From positions 310,001-374,000 of the forward strand of contig NZ_JAIHON010000005.1 of the NCBI RefSeq assembly GCF_021173675.1: DNA of 64,000 bases, in the 5' to 3' direction. The stretch is from Streptomyces lincolnensis (GTDB lineage Bacteria > Actinomycetota > Actinomycetes > Streptomycetales > Streptomycetaceae). The translations under genes were made by a program, and so were the position numbers. Numbering within the stretch: position 1 is the stretch's first letter; the number at the start of each line of letters is the position of its first letter. The notes below the pieces were generated by a model. That model had not been told where the DNA came from and did not search any database. It saw nothing but the letters and a program-made list of their open reading frames with translations. Shown here one piece after another: positions 24,551 through 33,733 of the stretch.

Positions 24551-25886
24551 CCGCCGCACCGCCCGCGAGACCCTCGCCCTGATCACCGACGACTTCACCG
24601 AACTCCCCCACCCGGCCAAGGACTCGGGCCCCGACGGCCCCCTCGCCTGGCAGGGCTACGACGCCTCGCGCACCCGCGCCGCCGAGCGCACCGGCGAGAC
24701 GGAGTCCGTGGTCTGCGGCACCGCGCACGTCGAGGGGGTCCGGGCGGTCCTCATCGCCTTCGAGTTCGGCTTCCTCGGCGGCTCCCTCGGCGAGCGCACC
24801 GGTGACCGGCTGGAGGCGGCGTACACCCACGCCCGTGAACACCGCCTGCCCGTCGTCCCGTTGGTCGCCACCGGCGGCAGCCGGATGCAGGAGGGCATGC
24901 TCGCCCTCACCCAACTCCAGCGCGTGGCCCGCCAGTCCGCCCTCACCCGCGAGGCGGGCCTCCCCCAGATCGCCGTCCTGCGCGACCCCACCACGGGCGG
25001 CGGCTGGGCCACCCTGGGCGCGGGCGCCGACGTCATCCTCGCCCTCCCCGCCGCCCAAGTGGGCTTCGCCGGTTCCCGGGTCCGCCCCCCGGACGCCGAC
25101 CCGACGGCCTACACGGCGGAGGCCCAGCTGGCGGCCGGTTCGGTGGACACGGTGGTGCCTCCGGAGGAACTGCGGGGGACGCTGGGCCGGTGGCTGCGGC
25201 TGCTCACCTCCCCCTCGACCACCCCCGCCCCGGTCCCCACCCCCCTCGGCGCCTCCGCTCTCCCCACCACCGGCTGGGACGCCGTCCAGCGCGCCCGCTC
25301 ACCCCGACGCCCCCGCGCCGACGCCTACCTGGACGCCTACTTCACCGACCGCCTCCCGATCAACGGTGACCGCTGCGGCGGTACGGACTTCGAGGGCATC
25401 CTGTGCGGGTTCGGCGACCACGGCGACCGTACGATCGCCTACGCCGCCCAGACCGGCACCGCGACCCGCCCCGCCGGCTACCGCACCGCCGCCCGCCTGA
25501 TCCGGCTCGCGGACCGGCTCGGGATCCCCGTCCTCACACTGGTGGACACACCGGGCGCGGCGAACGACGCCGAGGCGGAACGGCAGGGCGCGGGCGCCGC
25601 GATCGCGGACGTCTTCCACGCGGTGGCCGCCGCGCGCACCCCCGTGACCACCCTCGTCGTCGGCGAGGGCGGCTCGGGCGGCGCCCTCGCCCTGGCCGCC
25701 CCCGGCAACACCTGGGCCACGCCCGACAGTTACTTCTCCGTCATCGCCCCCGAACTCGCGGCCGCGATCCTCAAGCGCCCCCCGGAGCAGATCGAGGCGA
25801 CGGCGGACCAACTCCGGATCCGGCCGCAGGACTTGGTGGAACTGGGGGTGGTCCGAACCGGAGAGCGGACGACGGAGTCCGGATGA
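24543..25886 (+). CDS. Fused carboxyltransferase (acetyl-CoA carboxylase beta/alpha-like)
   Basis: A 447-aa protein with two crotonase-like carboxyltransferase halves. The first (about 1-210) has F-E-F-G-F-L-G-G-S-L-G, A-T-G-G-S-R-M-Q-E-G and a T-T-G-G-G oxyanion region. The second (about 245-447) has F-T-D-R-L-P-I-N-G-D-R, D-T-P-G-A and G-E-G-G-S-G-G-A-L-A. The arrangement parallels the beta and alpha carboxyltransferase subunits joined in one chain. It overlaps matB and so probably acts on malonyl-CoA or a related acyl-CoA. It could decarboxylate or transcarboxylate, perhaps to balance malonyl-CoA. No biotin carrier is encoded here. Confidence 0.82.
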   Translation: MTDRRTARETLALITDDFTELPHPAKDSGPDGPLAWQGYDASRTRAAERTGETESVVCGTAHVEGVRAVLIAFEFGFLGGSLGERTGDRLEAAYTHAREHRLPVVPLVATGGSRMQEGMLALTQLQRVARQSALTREAGLPQIAVLRDPTTGGGWATLGAGADVILALPAAQVGFAGSRVRPPDADPTAYTAEAQLAAGSVDTVVPPEELRGTLGRWLRLLTSPSTTPAPVPTPLGASALPTTGWDAVQRARSPRRPRADAYLDAYFTDRLPINGDRCGGTDFEGILCGFGDHGDRTIAYAAQTGTATRPAGYRTAARLIRLADRLGIPVLTLVDTPGAANDAEAERQGAGAAIADVFHAVAAARTPVTTLVVGEGGSGGALALAAPGNTWATPDSYFSVIAPELAAAILKRPPEQIEATADQLRIRPQDLVELGVVRTGERTTESG

Positions 25887-25946
25887 CCACGCGACAACCC
25901 CGAGCACCGTCCGTAACAATGGAGACGCACACCGCAGCAGGACGAC

Positions 25947-26345
25947 GTGGAACAGGACGACGGGGGCAGCGTGGAACGCTTGGTGGAGTTCGAGACCGCC
26001 GACGGGGCCGTGGTGTCGGTCGAAGCAACGGAGGAACGGACGGGCTCCCGGCTGGTGTCCCGCGGTGACGGCACGGTCCAGGCGGCCCGCACCTTCGAGG
26101 GAGCTCTCGAAGGGGTGCGCGCCGCAGCCTCCTCCGCGCTCCGCGTCTTCCGCGACAGCTCCCTGCGCCCGGACGGCGTCGAGATCGAGTTCGGGGTGAA
26201 GCTCTCCGCCGAGACCGGCGCGATCATCGCCAAGGGCACGGCCGAGGGACACCTGGTGGTGAAACTGACCTGGTCCCCGGGATCCGCCCCGGAGGCCGGA
26301 GCACCGCCGGCCGCGGCCGTCCCGGAGCCGCTCGCCTCGTCATGA
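25947..26345 (+). CDS. Trypco1 (CU044_2847-family) small protein
   Basis: A 132-aa protein with the Trypco1 (trypsin-co-occurring) pattern: an N-terminal strand L-V-E-F-E-T-A-D-G, A-L-E-G-V-R-A-A in a helix, and a C-terminal E-F-G-V-K-L-S-A-E-T-G-A-I-I-A-K strand pair, followed by a Pro/Ala tail. In known systems these small proteins are encoded beside trypsin-like effectors of NTP-dependent conflict systems and are thought to regulate or bind them. It overlaps the trypsin-VMAP gene by ATGA (26342-26345). GTG 25947 is given; GTG 25971 is a possible shorter start. Confidence 0.82.
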   Translation: MEQDDGGSVERLVEFETADGAVVSVEATEERTGSRLVSRGDGTVQAARTFEGALEGVRAAASSALRVFRDSSLRPDGVEIEFGVKLSAETGAIIAKGTAEGHLVVKLTWSPGSAPEAGAPPAAAVPEPLASS

Positions 26346-28060
26346 GCGGCATGAGCAGCATGAACAGCGCGCAGTGGCACGCCCGGATCGAGTGCGGGGG
26401 ACAGGTGGCCGGGGCCGGCTTCCTGGTGACTCCGACCACGGTGCTGACCTGCGCCCATGTCGTCCAGCGGGAGAGCGCGGGACTGACCGTGACGTTCACG
26501 GAGCGCCCGGGTTCCCCCGCCGTGCCGGCCCGGGTCGTCGCCCGCGGCGGCTGGGCGGGAGGCGACACCGACCCGGGCGACCTGGCGGTCCTGGAGCTGG
26601 CGCGGGAGGTGCCGATCGCCCCGGCCGCGCTGGCGCCCGTGGACACCGCACACGGCCCGACGGCCCCCCGCAAGCTGGTCGTGTACGGCTTCCCGGTCGG
26701 CTTCGACGAGGGCACGCTCGCCGAATACCGCATCACCTCCCCGCAGTTGATCAACCGGGAGTGGATCCAGCTGGAGGCCTGGCAGCCGGGCGGCCAGGCC
26801 CTGGCCCCGGGTTTCAGCGGCTCGGCGGTCACCCTCGTCGAGACCGGCGAGGTCGTCGGCATGGTCACCGCGGAGGGCGCCCCGGGCGTGCGCAACGGCC
26901 GGATGATGCCCACCGAGGTCATGGTCAGGTACTGGCCCGGCCTGGAGGGCCTGGTGCCCACCTCGGACCACGCCACCGCCGACCGGGCGCGGCTGCGCGG
27001 GCTGGTGGAGCGGGCGGTCGGTGCCGGTCTGGAGTGCGATCCGGTACGGCTGTACACCGCGTCCGCCGACCGGTTCGACCCGCTGCCTCCCGAGGAGGGC
27101 TTCGCCTCGCTGTGGTCGGCGGCGCTGTTCGTGCTGTGCGAGCTCGACGGCCCCGGCGCCGCGGGCACGGTCACACGGTTCGCCGACCAGCTGGAGTCCC
27201 TGCTGCGGGTCCCCGCGCCCGCCGCAGAGCCGGAGGCACCCGAATGGGCCCCCATCCTGGTCGAGTTGGCGCACAGCGGCGCCGGTGACGACCTGGTCCG
27301 CGTCGAGGTGTCCGCGTACAGCGGAGGGCACCGCCATCCCGTCGACTCCGACACCGTCCCGCAGTCCCGGCTGCGCGCCTACGTGCAGGACCGGATCGAG
27401 GCCGCGTTCCGCTGTCTGACGCCCGGCGCCGACGAGCTGATCGCGTTCGCGCTGCCCCGGGACTGGCTGGACTGGCCGGTCGATCGCTGGGAGTGCGCCC
27501 CCGACGACGCGACCCCGCTCGGCTGTCTCTACCCGCTCGTCGTCACCGACCACGCCCGCCGCAAGACCAGCACCCGGCATGTCCTGACCCGCGCCTGGAT
27601 GCGCCTGGACTCCTCGCCGGGCGCCCCGGTGCACCGCGTGGAGTGCGCCGGGCCCGAGGAGCCCGGGCGGCTCCGGCTGCGGCTGCGCAGACCCGGCGCC
27701 TGTCTCGCCGGCTTCGCCACCGCGCCGGCCTCGCCCCGCACCCGCCCGCACTTCGACACCTCGCTCACCGCCCCGGCCCCGGTGATCGTGTGGTCGCGCA
27801 ACGGCTGCGGCGCCGGCCAGGACGAGGACTGCGGCGGCACGGCCGGACCCTGCACCGGCAAGACGTTCCTGGACGAGCTCGACGCCCGCCTCGCCCGGGT
27901 GCCGCCGGCCGAACTGCCCCGGCACGTCCTGGCGTTGCGCGAGGAGGCCGACGCTGAGGACGGCCACTGGGCCCGCGACATCCAACTGCTGTGGGACGAC
28001 CCGCGCTGCTTCACCGACCCGCACGACACCACCGCGCACGTCCGTTCCCCCGTGGCGTGA
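26342..28060 (+). CDS. Trypsin-like peptidase fused to VMAP domains
   Basis: A 572-aa protein. Residues 1-190 are a trypsin-like domain with H39 (T-C-A-H-V-V), D80 (G-D-L-A-V-L) and S160 (G-F-S-G-S-A), so the catalytic triad looks intact. The rest (about 215-560) matches the middle and C-terminal VMAP (vWA-MoxR-associated protein) regions, including E-L-I-A-F-A-L-P-R-D-W-L-D-W-P-V and a C-terminal cysteine-bearing segment (N-G-C-G-A-G). No signal peptide is present, so it acts in the cytoplasm. In the published ternary-system model VMAP proteins are effectors controlled by a MoxR ATPase and a third component; those genes follow here. Proteolysis of host or invader proteins on activation is inferred. 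Confidence 0.85.
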   Translation: MSGMSSMNSAQWHARIECGGQVAGAGFLVTPTTVLTCAHVVQRESAGLTVTFTERPGSPAVPARVVARGGWAGGDTDPGDLAVLELAREVPIAPAALAPVDTAHGPTAPRKLVVYGFPVGFDEGTLAEYRITSPQLINREWIQLEAWQPGGQALAPGFSGSAVTLVETGEVVGMVTAEGAPGVRNGRMMPTEVMVRYWPGLEGLVPTSDHATADRARLRGLVERAVGAGLECDPVRLYTASADRFDPLPPEEGFASLWSAALFVLCELDGPGAAGTVTRFADQLESLLRVPAPAAEPEAPEWAPILVELAHSGAGDDLVRVEVSAYSGGHRHPVDSDTVPQSRLRAYVQDRIEAAFRCLTPGADELIAFALPRDWLDWPVDRWECAPDDATPLGCLYPLVVTDHARRKTSTRHVLTRAWMRLDSSPGAPVHRVECAGPEEPGRLRLRLRRPGACLAGFATAPASPRTRPHFDTSLTAPAPVIVWSRNGCGAGQDEDCGGTAGPCTGKTFLDELDARLARVPPAELPRHVLALREEADAEDGHWARDIQLLWDDPRCFTDPHDTTAHVRSPVA

Positions 28061-28093
28061 CACCCGTACGAACCCGTGACACCCGTACGAACC
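28057..28093 (+). repeat. Tandem duplication at the VMAP-MoxR gene junction
   Basis: GTGACACCCGTACGAACC occurs at 28057-28074 and again at 28076-28093. The first copy overlaps the VMAP stop codon. Between it and the MoxR start lies AAGGAG (about 28096). The duplication adds no frame conflict. Confidence 0.8.
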
Positions 28094-28116
28094 GAGAAGG
28101 AGCCCGGGACCCCCTC

Positions 28117-29139
28117 ATGGCGCACTGGTCCGTCTACACCGGCAGGAACGAGCCGCACGACGGCATCGACGACCTCCCCGCCCCGCCGCCGTGGCGGGCC
28201 TTCGACGGCGGCCCCGCGCTGCCGCCGCCCGCCGAGTCCGACGACGAGGCCGCGGTCTCCCCGGACCGCACGCACCGCGCGCGGACGTACGTCGCCACTC
28301 CGGAGAGCGTCCAGCTCGTCAACGCCGCGCTCTGTCTGCGCCGCCCGCTGCTGGTCACCGGACCGCCCGGCACCGGCAAGTCCTCCCTGGCCTACGCCGT
28401 CGCCCGCGAGCTGCGCCTCGGTCCGGTCCTGCGCTGGAACATCACCAGCCGCAGCACCCTGTCCGACGGCCTCTACCAGTACGACCCGCTCTCCCGTCTC
28501 TACGCCGCCCGCCCCGGCCCGGGCAGCGACCCCCGGGCCCGCGGCGGCGTCGAGGACCACCTGCGCCTGGGCCCCCTCGGCACCGCGCTGCTTCCCTACG
28601 ACCGCCCCCGCGCCCTCCTGGTCGACGAGATCGACAAGAGCGACCTCGACCTGCCCAACGATCTCCTCAACGTCCTGGAGGAGGGCCAGTACGAGATCCC
28701 CGAACTGGTCCGCGCCGCCCGGCACTCCGCCGCCGACGGCACCGCCGAGGTCCTGACCGACGGCACGGACACCCCGGTGGCGATCGCCCGCGGCCGGGTC
28801 CGCTGCCGCGCGTTCCCCTTCGTCGTCCTCACCAGCAACGGCGAACGCGAGTTCCCTCCCGCTTTCCTGCGCCGCTGCGTCCGCCTCAAGCTCCGCCGTC
28901 CCGACCGCGGCCGGCTCACGGACATCGTCCGCGCCCACCTCGGCGCTCCGGACGCCCACGCCGAGTCCCTGATCACCCGCTTCCTCGAACGCGCCGGGAC
29001 CGGCGAACTGGCCACCGACCAGCTCCTCAACGCCCTCTACCTCACCGGCGTCGCCGGCCTCGACGCCGACTCCCGCGACGAGCTGGCCGAGCAACTGATG
29101 CCGTACTTGAGCGGGGCGGCGGACGGCGATGGGCTCTGA
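28117..29139 (+). CDS. MoxR-family AAA+ ATPase of the ternary system
   Basis: A 340-aa AAA+ ATPase. Walker A is G-P-P-G-T-G-K-S-S (about residues 85-93), Walker B L-L-V-D-E-I-D-K-S-D (about 167-176), and sensor/arginine-finger region L-T-S-N-G-E-R-E-F-P-P-A-F-L-R-R-C (about 238-254). It probably forms a hexamer that remodels or gates the trypsin-VMAP effector using ATP. ATG 28117 is chosen since AAGGAG lies upstream, although the spacing is long. GTG 28057, overlapping the VMAP stop as GTGA, is an in-frame alternative. The 3' end overlaps the next gene by 11 bp. Confidence 0.87.
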   Translation: MAHWSVYTGRNEPHDGIDDLPAPPPWRAFDGGPALPPPAESDDEAAVSPDRTHRARTYVATPESVQLVNAALCLRRPLLVTGPPGTGKSSLAYAVARELRLGPVLRWNITSRSTLSDGLYQYDPLSRLYAARPGPGSDPRARGGVEDHLRLGPLGTALLPYDRPRALLVDEIDKSDLDLPNDLLNVLEEGQYEIPELVRAARHSAADGTAEVLTDGTDTPVAIARGRVRCRAFPFVVLTSNGEREFPPAFLRRCVRLKLRRPDRGRLTDIVRAHLGAPDAHAESLITRFLERAGTGELATDQLLNALYLTGVAGLDADSRDELAEQLMPYLSGAADGDGL

Positions 29140-32100
29140 GCCTCGCCGGCCGCGCCCCGGCACCGGTGACGCGGACCCCGTCGCCCGGCTGGCCGCCGTG
29201 CTGTCCGCCGCGGCCGGCGCCGAGGAGCCGACTCCGCGCGAGCTGGCGGAACTGCTGTGGCTGGCCGGGCAGTTGGAGCGCACGGAGGCGGGGCGGGCGG
29301 GGCACCCGGAAGGGGAGACCGGGGCTTCGGCTCCGCCCCCGGACGCCGCCGACGTCGTAGCGCCACCACGGCCACCGGACCCCGCCCCGCTCCCGCCGGA
29401 TCGGGCCCAGCGGCACGAGGACGGCCGGGTCCCGCTGCTCCAGCCCGCACCGCCGGGAACCCGGACCCCCGGCGCGGACGGCGGCGGCTCCCCCCTGCTC
29501 GCGCCCGCGCCGCCGATGCTGCACCACCCCCTGGCGTTGCAGCGCGCCCTGCGTCCGCTCAAGCGCAAGGTGCCCTCGCCGCGCGCCCGGGTCCTGGACG
29601 AGCGGGCGACGGCCGACCGTATCGCCCGTCTCGGAGCGCGCCCCGAGGTCTGGGTGCCGGTCCTGCGCCCCGCGCCCGACCGCTGGCTGCGGCTGAACCT
29701 CGTGCACGACACCGGCCCCACCATGCCGGTGTGGCGCCCCCTGGTCCGCGAACTGCACACCGTCCTCGCGCAGTCGGGCATCTTCCGCGCGGTCACCCTG
29801 CATCCGGCCGACCCCGACGGCCGCGCCCGGCACGTCCCGGTCCTCGACGACGGCCGTACGGTCACCCTCGTCGTCAGCGACTGCATGGGACCGCAGTGGC
29901 GCCCGGGCGAGGCGGGCGCCCGCTGGTACGGCACGTTGCGGCACTGGGCGACCCGGATGCCGCTCGCCGTGCTCCAGCCGCTCCCCGAACACCTGTGGCC
30001 CGCCACGGCGTTGCCCGCCGAGCCGGGCCTGCTCGGTCCCCCGTCGGCGGCGGCCCCCTCCGCCGCCCTGAGGTTCACCCCGTACGACCCGGAGTCCTCG
30101 CCGCCGCCCGTCGGCGCCGTCGCCCTGCCCGTCCTGGAACCCGGCGCGCCCTGGCTCGCCCACTGGGCCGCCCTGCTCGCGGACCCGGGCGGCGCCCGCC
30201 TCCCCGGAGCCGCCGCCTGGCTCCCGCTCCTGCCCGGCTCCCCGCCCGAACCCGCCCCCGACATCACCGAGTCCACTCCCGAGGACCTCGTCCTCCGCTT
30301 CCGCGCCACCGCGTCCCCCGAGGCCTTCCGCCTCGCCGGCCACCTCGCCCTCGCGGTGCCCTCGGTGCCGGTCATGCGCCTCGTCCAGCGCGCGGTGGAC
30401 CGCGATCCGCGCCCGCAGCATCTCGCCGAGGTGATCCTCAGCGGCATGCTGCGGACGGTGCCGGGGCCGCCGGGGACGTACGAGTTCCGGCCCGGGGTAA
30501 GGGAGTTGCTCCTGCGCTCCCTGCCCCGCACGGCCCGCGGCCGCACCCGCGAGTTCCTGGCCCGGGTCGGCGGCCTCATCGACGAGCGGGCCGGCCTCGC
30601 GGCCGGGGAGTTCCACGCGGAGACCGGGAGCGACACCGCTTCCGACGCGACGTCCGGCACGGTGTTCGCGACGGTGAGCGAGGAGACGGTACGGCGGCTC
30701 GGCGGGACCATGCCGGAGGACCTGATCGGGGGCCGGTACCGGCTCGTCGGCCGCCGTGGTCCGGGGCGGCGGATCTGGGAGGCCGTGGACACGCGGACCG
30801 AGGAGCGGGTGGTCGTGCACCTGTATCCGGACCAGCAGCCCCGGTTCCGGGAGCGGTTCCTGCGGGAGGCCGCCGCGCTGGCCGGGATCGACAGCCCCCA
30901 CGTGGCGCGGGTGAGGGACTTCGGGGTCGACGGCACGGCCCCCTATCTGGTGGTGGAGTTCGAGGACGGTGTGACCCTGCGGGAAATGGTCGACGGGTAC
31001 CGGTCGCACCTGCCCTTCGCCACGTTCGCCCGCCTCGCCCGGCAGGGGCTCTCGGCGCTGGACGCCCTGCACGCACGGGACCTCGTGCGCGGCCAGGAGA
31101 ACATCCTGGGCCTGCTGATGCGGCCGGACGGAACGGTGGTGATCAGCCGTTTCGCTCTGGGCGAGGAGTCCGTGGGCAAGGACCGGGACGGGGACCACCG
31201 GGCCTGGGAGCAACTGCTGCGGGTGGCCGCTCGCGCGGTGCCCGACGTGCCGGCGGAGTACCGGGCGGTGGTGAACCGGATCGCCCACGGCGAGCCCGTA
31301 CCCACGCGCGTCGCCGCCGAGGAACTGGCGAACGCCGGGCACCCCGGCTCCACCCCGCGGTTCGTCCTCCTCGGCGAGCCGCGGATCACCGGGCGGGACG
31401 CGCCCCTGCCCCTCTCCTCCGACGGCCGGGCACTGCTGTGCCTGCTGCTCCTCAAGCACGGCCGGCGTCTGACCTACGACGAGCTGGCCCGCGGCATGTG
31501 GGAGCGTCCGCCCGCGGCGAACGAGGCGGCGCGGGTCATCGACGGGCTGGCCGAGCAACTGGATCGGCTCCTCGACCCCGGCACCCTCGTCACCCTCGTC
31601 GACGGGTACGTGCTCCACACGGCGGGCCACCCCGTCGACGTGGACCTGTGCGACACGCTCGCCCGCCGCGACCCCGGCCGGTCCGCAGAGCACCGGCGCG
31701 CCCGGATCCAGCAGGCGCTGGACCTCTTCCACGGCGTCCCCCTCGACGGCGTCCCCGGGCCCGCCGCCAGGGCGGCCCGCGCCCGCCTCGGCGCGCTGCG
31801 CGACGAACTCACCGTCGAACTCGCCGAGTCGAACCGGGCGAAGGCGGCGGCCCTGCGCTGCGCGATCCTCTTCGAGGCCGACGACCTGAGCGGCCGCCCG
31901 GAGGCCCGTATCTCCCTGGAGTACGCGGTGCACGAATTCCTGTCCCGCGGCACCCACGCCACTCACCAGCACGAGGTGCGGGTCCGGGACAACGGCTACG
32001 CCGTCCTCGCCGACCCCGGCACCTATCTGCTCCCCGTCCTCGTGGCCGTGCTGCGGGGTCTCCCGGAGGTCTTCGAGCGACTGGCGGATCCGCCGGGCCT

Positions 32101-33535
32101 CCAGGTGACGTTCTGGGACCGGCCGACCCCGCCCCCGGAGATGGTGGCCCTCCAGGGACGCCTGCCCTCCGACCTCCTGGTCGTCGTCCCGCCGCAGCTG
32201 TACGAGGAGTTCGCGGCCAGCTCCGCCGCCCTGGGCACCCAGCGCTTCCAGCCGCTCTACGGCATCAGCGCCCCGGACGCTCCGCCCATCGCCTGGTACT
32301 GCTCACTGAGGCCGTCGGAGCCCGAGGCGGAGGAGCGCGATCTGGTCCGCGGCCCCTTGATCACCCCCAGCCCCTCCCAGCTGGGCATGCCCGCCCCCGG
32401 CCGCACCGCCATCGTGCACACGCGGCCCGACGGCCCCCTGACCCTGCTGAACCCGGTCCTGCCGCAGCACGCCCGGGAGTCGGGGGCGACGACGTACTAC
32501 GAGGTCGACCTCACCACCCACCAGGCGTTCCACCAGGTCTCCCTGCCCAGCTCCGGCAAGGGCGTCTTCCAGGCCGCCGTGGAGCTGTCCTGGCACGTGG
32601 AGGACCCCGTCGCGTTCGTGCGCGGCGAGGTCGCGCGCGTCTCTCAGACCCTGCTCGACCACCTGCTCGTCATGGCCGGCCGGATCACCCGGCGGCACCC
32701 CGTGCGCCGGGCGGGCGCGGCCCAGCGCGCGGTGAACGAAAGGCTCAGGACGTCGTGGCCGGTGCCGGGGCTGTCGGTGTCGTGCTCGGTGCAGCTGGCA
32801 CCGGAGGGGGCGCCGCTGCCGGTGCCGCAGCGGTCGGCGCCCGCCCGCCGGCCGCTGTCGGAGGTGCTCGGGGAGGCGGAGACCGTACTGCTCGGTTTCG
32901 ACGGTCCGCTCACCCGCCTGTACTCGGCGCAGACCGCCCGCGAGGCGGTACTGGACCTGCTGTCCGTCGTCGCCGAGCACCGGCGTCCCGAGGACGCCCT
33001 GGCCGGAAGCCCGCTGCCCACCGCCGGGACGGCGCTCGTGCATCCGCTGGAGGTCCTGCGTGCCTTCGCCCACGACCGGCTCGGCACGGAGGTGGGCCGG
33101 CGGCTGGACGAGATCGAGCTGCGGGCGGTCCCGGACGCGCCCACCACGCACAACGCGCCCGCCCTGGTGCGTGCCCTGGACGCGGCGGGCCGCCGTGTCG
33201 TGGTGGTCACGGACGTCTGCGAGCCGGCCGTGCACCGGTATCTGGAGCCGTTCCGGCTGCCCCTGGCCGGTGTCCACGGCCGTGGCGAGAACCTCGGTCT
33301 GCTGATGCCGCACCCGGACTGTCTGCTGCGTGCCCTGCCCTCGTCCCCGGCCCCGGTGCCCGCGGGCGTGCTGATCGGCTCGACGGTCGCGGAACTCACG
33401 GCCGCCCAGCAGGTGGGCCTGGGCTTCGTCGGCCTGGCCCGCAATCCGACCGTGGAGCAGAGTCTGCGCGAGGCGGGCTGCGAGATCACCGTGCCGTCGC
33501 TGGCCCCGGTCCTGGAGGCGGCCCAGGCTCTCTGA
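29129..33535 (+). CDS. SAV_2336-like multidomain protein: pseudokinase, SARP/BTAD-like and HAD-like domains
   Basis: A 1468-aa protein. The order is: SAV_2336-type N-terminal region (about 125-500, W-L-R-L-N-L-V-H-D and V-V-S-D-C-M-G-P-Q-W); a kinase fold (about 530-700) without the ATP lysine (V-V-V-H-L), the HRD Asp or DFG; a SARP/BTAD-like winged helix and helical part (about 740-905); an unassigned region (about 905-1240); and a HAD-like C-terminus (about 1250-1460). HAD motif I reads L-L-G-F-D-G-P, so the first, nucleophilic Asp is Gly. Both enzyme-like domains therefore appear inactive and probably bind or signal. The position after MoxR, in the slot of the third component of ternary systems, suggests a sensor or scaffold. 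Confidence 0.8.
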   Translation: MGSEPRRPRPGTGDADPVARLAAVLSAAAGAEEPTPRELAELLWLAGQLERTEAGRAGHPEGETGASAPPPDAADVVAPPRPPDPAPLPPDRAQRHEDGRVPLLQPAPPGTRTPGADGGGSPLLAPAPPMLHHPLALQRALRPLKRKVPSPRARVLDERATADRIARLGARPEVWVPVLRPAPDRWLRLNLVHDTGPTMPVWRPLVRELHTVLAQSGIFRAVTLHPADPDGRARHVPVLDDGRTVTLVVSDCMGPQWRPGEAGARWYGTLRHWATRMPLAVLQPLPEHLWPATALPAEPGLLGPPSAAAPSAALRFTPYDPESSPPPVGAVALPVLEPGAPWLAHWAALLADPGGARLPGAAAWLPLLPGSPPEPAPDITESTPEDLVLRFRATASPEAFRLAGHLALAVPSVPVMRLVQRAVDRDPRPQHLAEVILSGMLRTVPGPPGTYEFRPGVRELLLRSLPRTARGRTREFLARVGGLIDERAGLAAGEFHAETGSDTASDATSGTVFATVSEETVRRLGGTMPEDLIGGRYRLVGRRGPGRRIWEAVDTRTEERVVVHLYPDQQPRFRERFLREAAALAGIDSPHVARVRDFGVDGTAPYLVVEFEDGVTLREMVDGYRSHLPFATFARLARQGLSALDALHARDLVRGQENILGLLMRPDGTVVISRFALGEESVGKDRDGDHRAWEQLLRVAARAVPDVPAEYRAVVNRIAHGEPVPTRVAAEELANAGHPGSTPRFVLLGEPRITGRDAPLPLSSDGRALLCLLLLKHGRRLTYDELARGMWERPPAANEAARVIDGLAEQLDRLLDPGTLVTLVDGYVLHTAGHPVDVDLCDTLARRDPGRSAEHRRARIQQALDLFHGVPLDGVPGPAARAARARLGALRDELTVELAESNRAKAAALRCAILFEADDLSGRPEARISLEYAVHEFLSRGTHATHQHEVRVRDNGYAVLADPGTYLLPVLVAVLRGLPEVFERLADPPGLQVTFWDRPTPPPEMVALQGRLPSDLLVVVPPQLYEEFAASSAALGTQRFQPLYGISAPDAPPIAWYCSLRPSEPEAEERDLVRGPLITPSPSQLGMPAPGRTAIVHTRPDGPLTLLNPVLPQHARESGATTYYEVDLTTHQAFHQVSLPSSGKGVFQAAVELSWHVEDPVAFVRGEVARVSQTLLDHLLVMAGRITRRHPVRRAGAAQRAVNERLRTSWPVPGLSVSCSVQLAPEGAPLPVPQRSAPARRPLSEVLGEAETVLLGFDGPLTRLYSAQTAREAVLDLLSVVAEHRRPEDALAGSPLPTAGTALVHPLEVLRAFAHDRLGTEVGRRLDEIELRAVPDAPTTHNAPALVRALDAAGRRVVVVTDVCEPAVHRYLEPFRLPLAGVHGRGENLGLLMPHPDCLLRALPSSPAPVPAGVLIGSTVAELTAAQQVGLGFVGLARNPTVEQSLREAGCEITVPSLAPVLEAAQAL

Positions 33536-33733
33536 CGCCTCCTCACACCGGCTCCTGACGCCCCCTCACCCTCCGTTCCGCCAAGGACCGTACGAGCCGC
33601 ATCCGATCGAACCCCCCATTCAGCCGCACCCCACCCGGCCCACCACAACACGCGCCCCGCCCTCCGCGCCCGCAGGATGCCAAGGAAGGCGCCACCCGGC
33701 GCCCCACGGTCTGTGCTCTCGGGAGGACCTGCC

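Noticed and set aside
27529..31972. Long reverse-strand open frames opposite the ternary cassette (976 and 1135 aa)
   Set aside because: They are low-complexity and have no domain, while the plus strand carries MoxR and VMAP motifs with overlapping starts.
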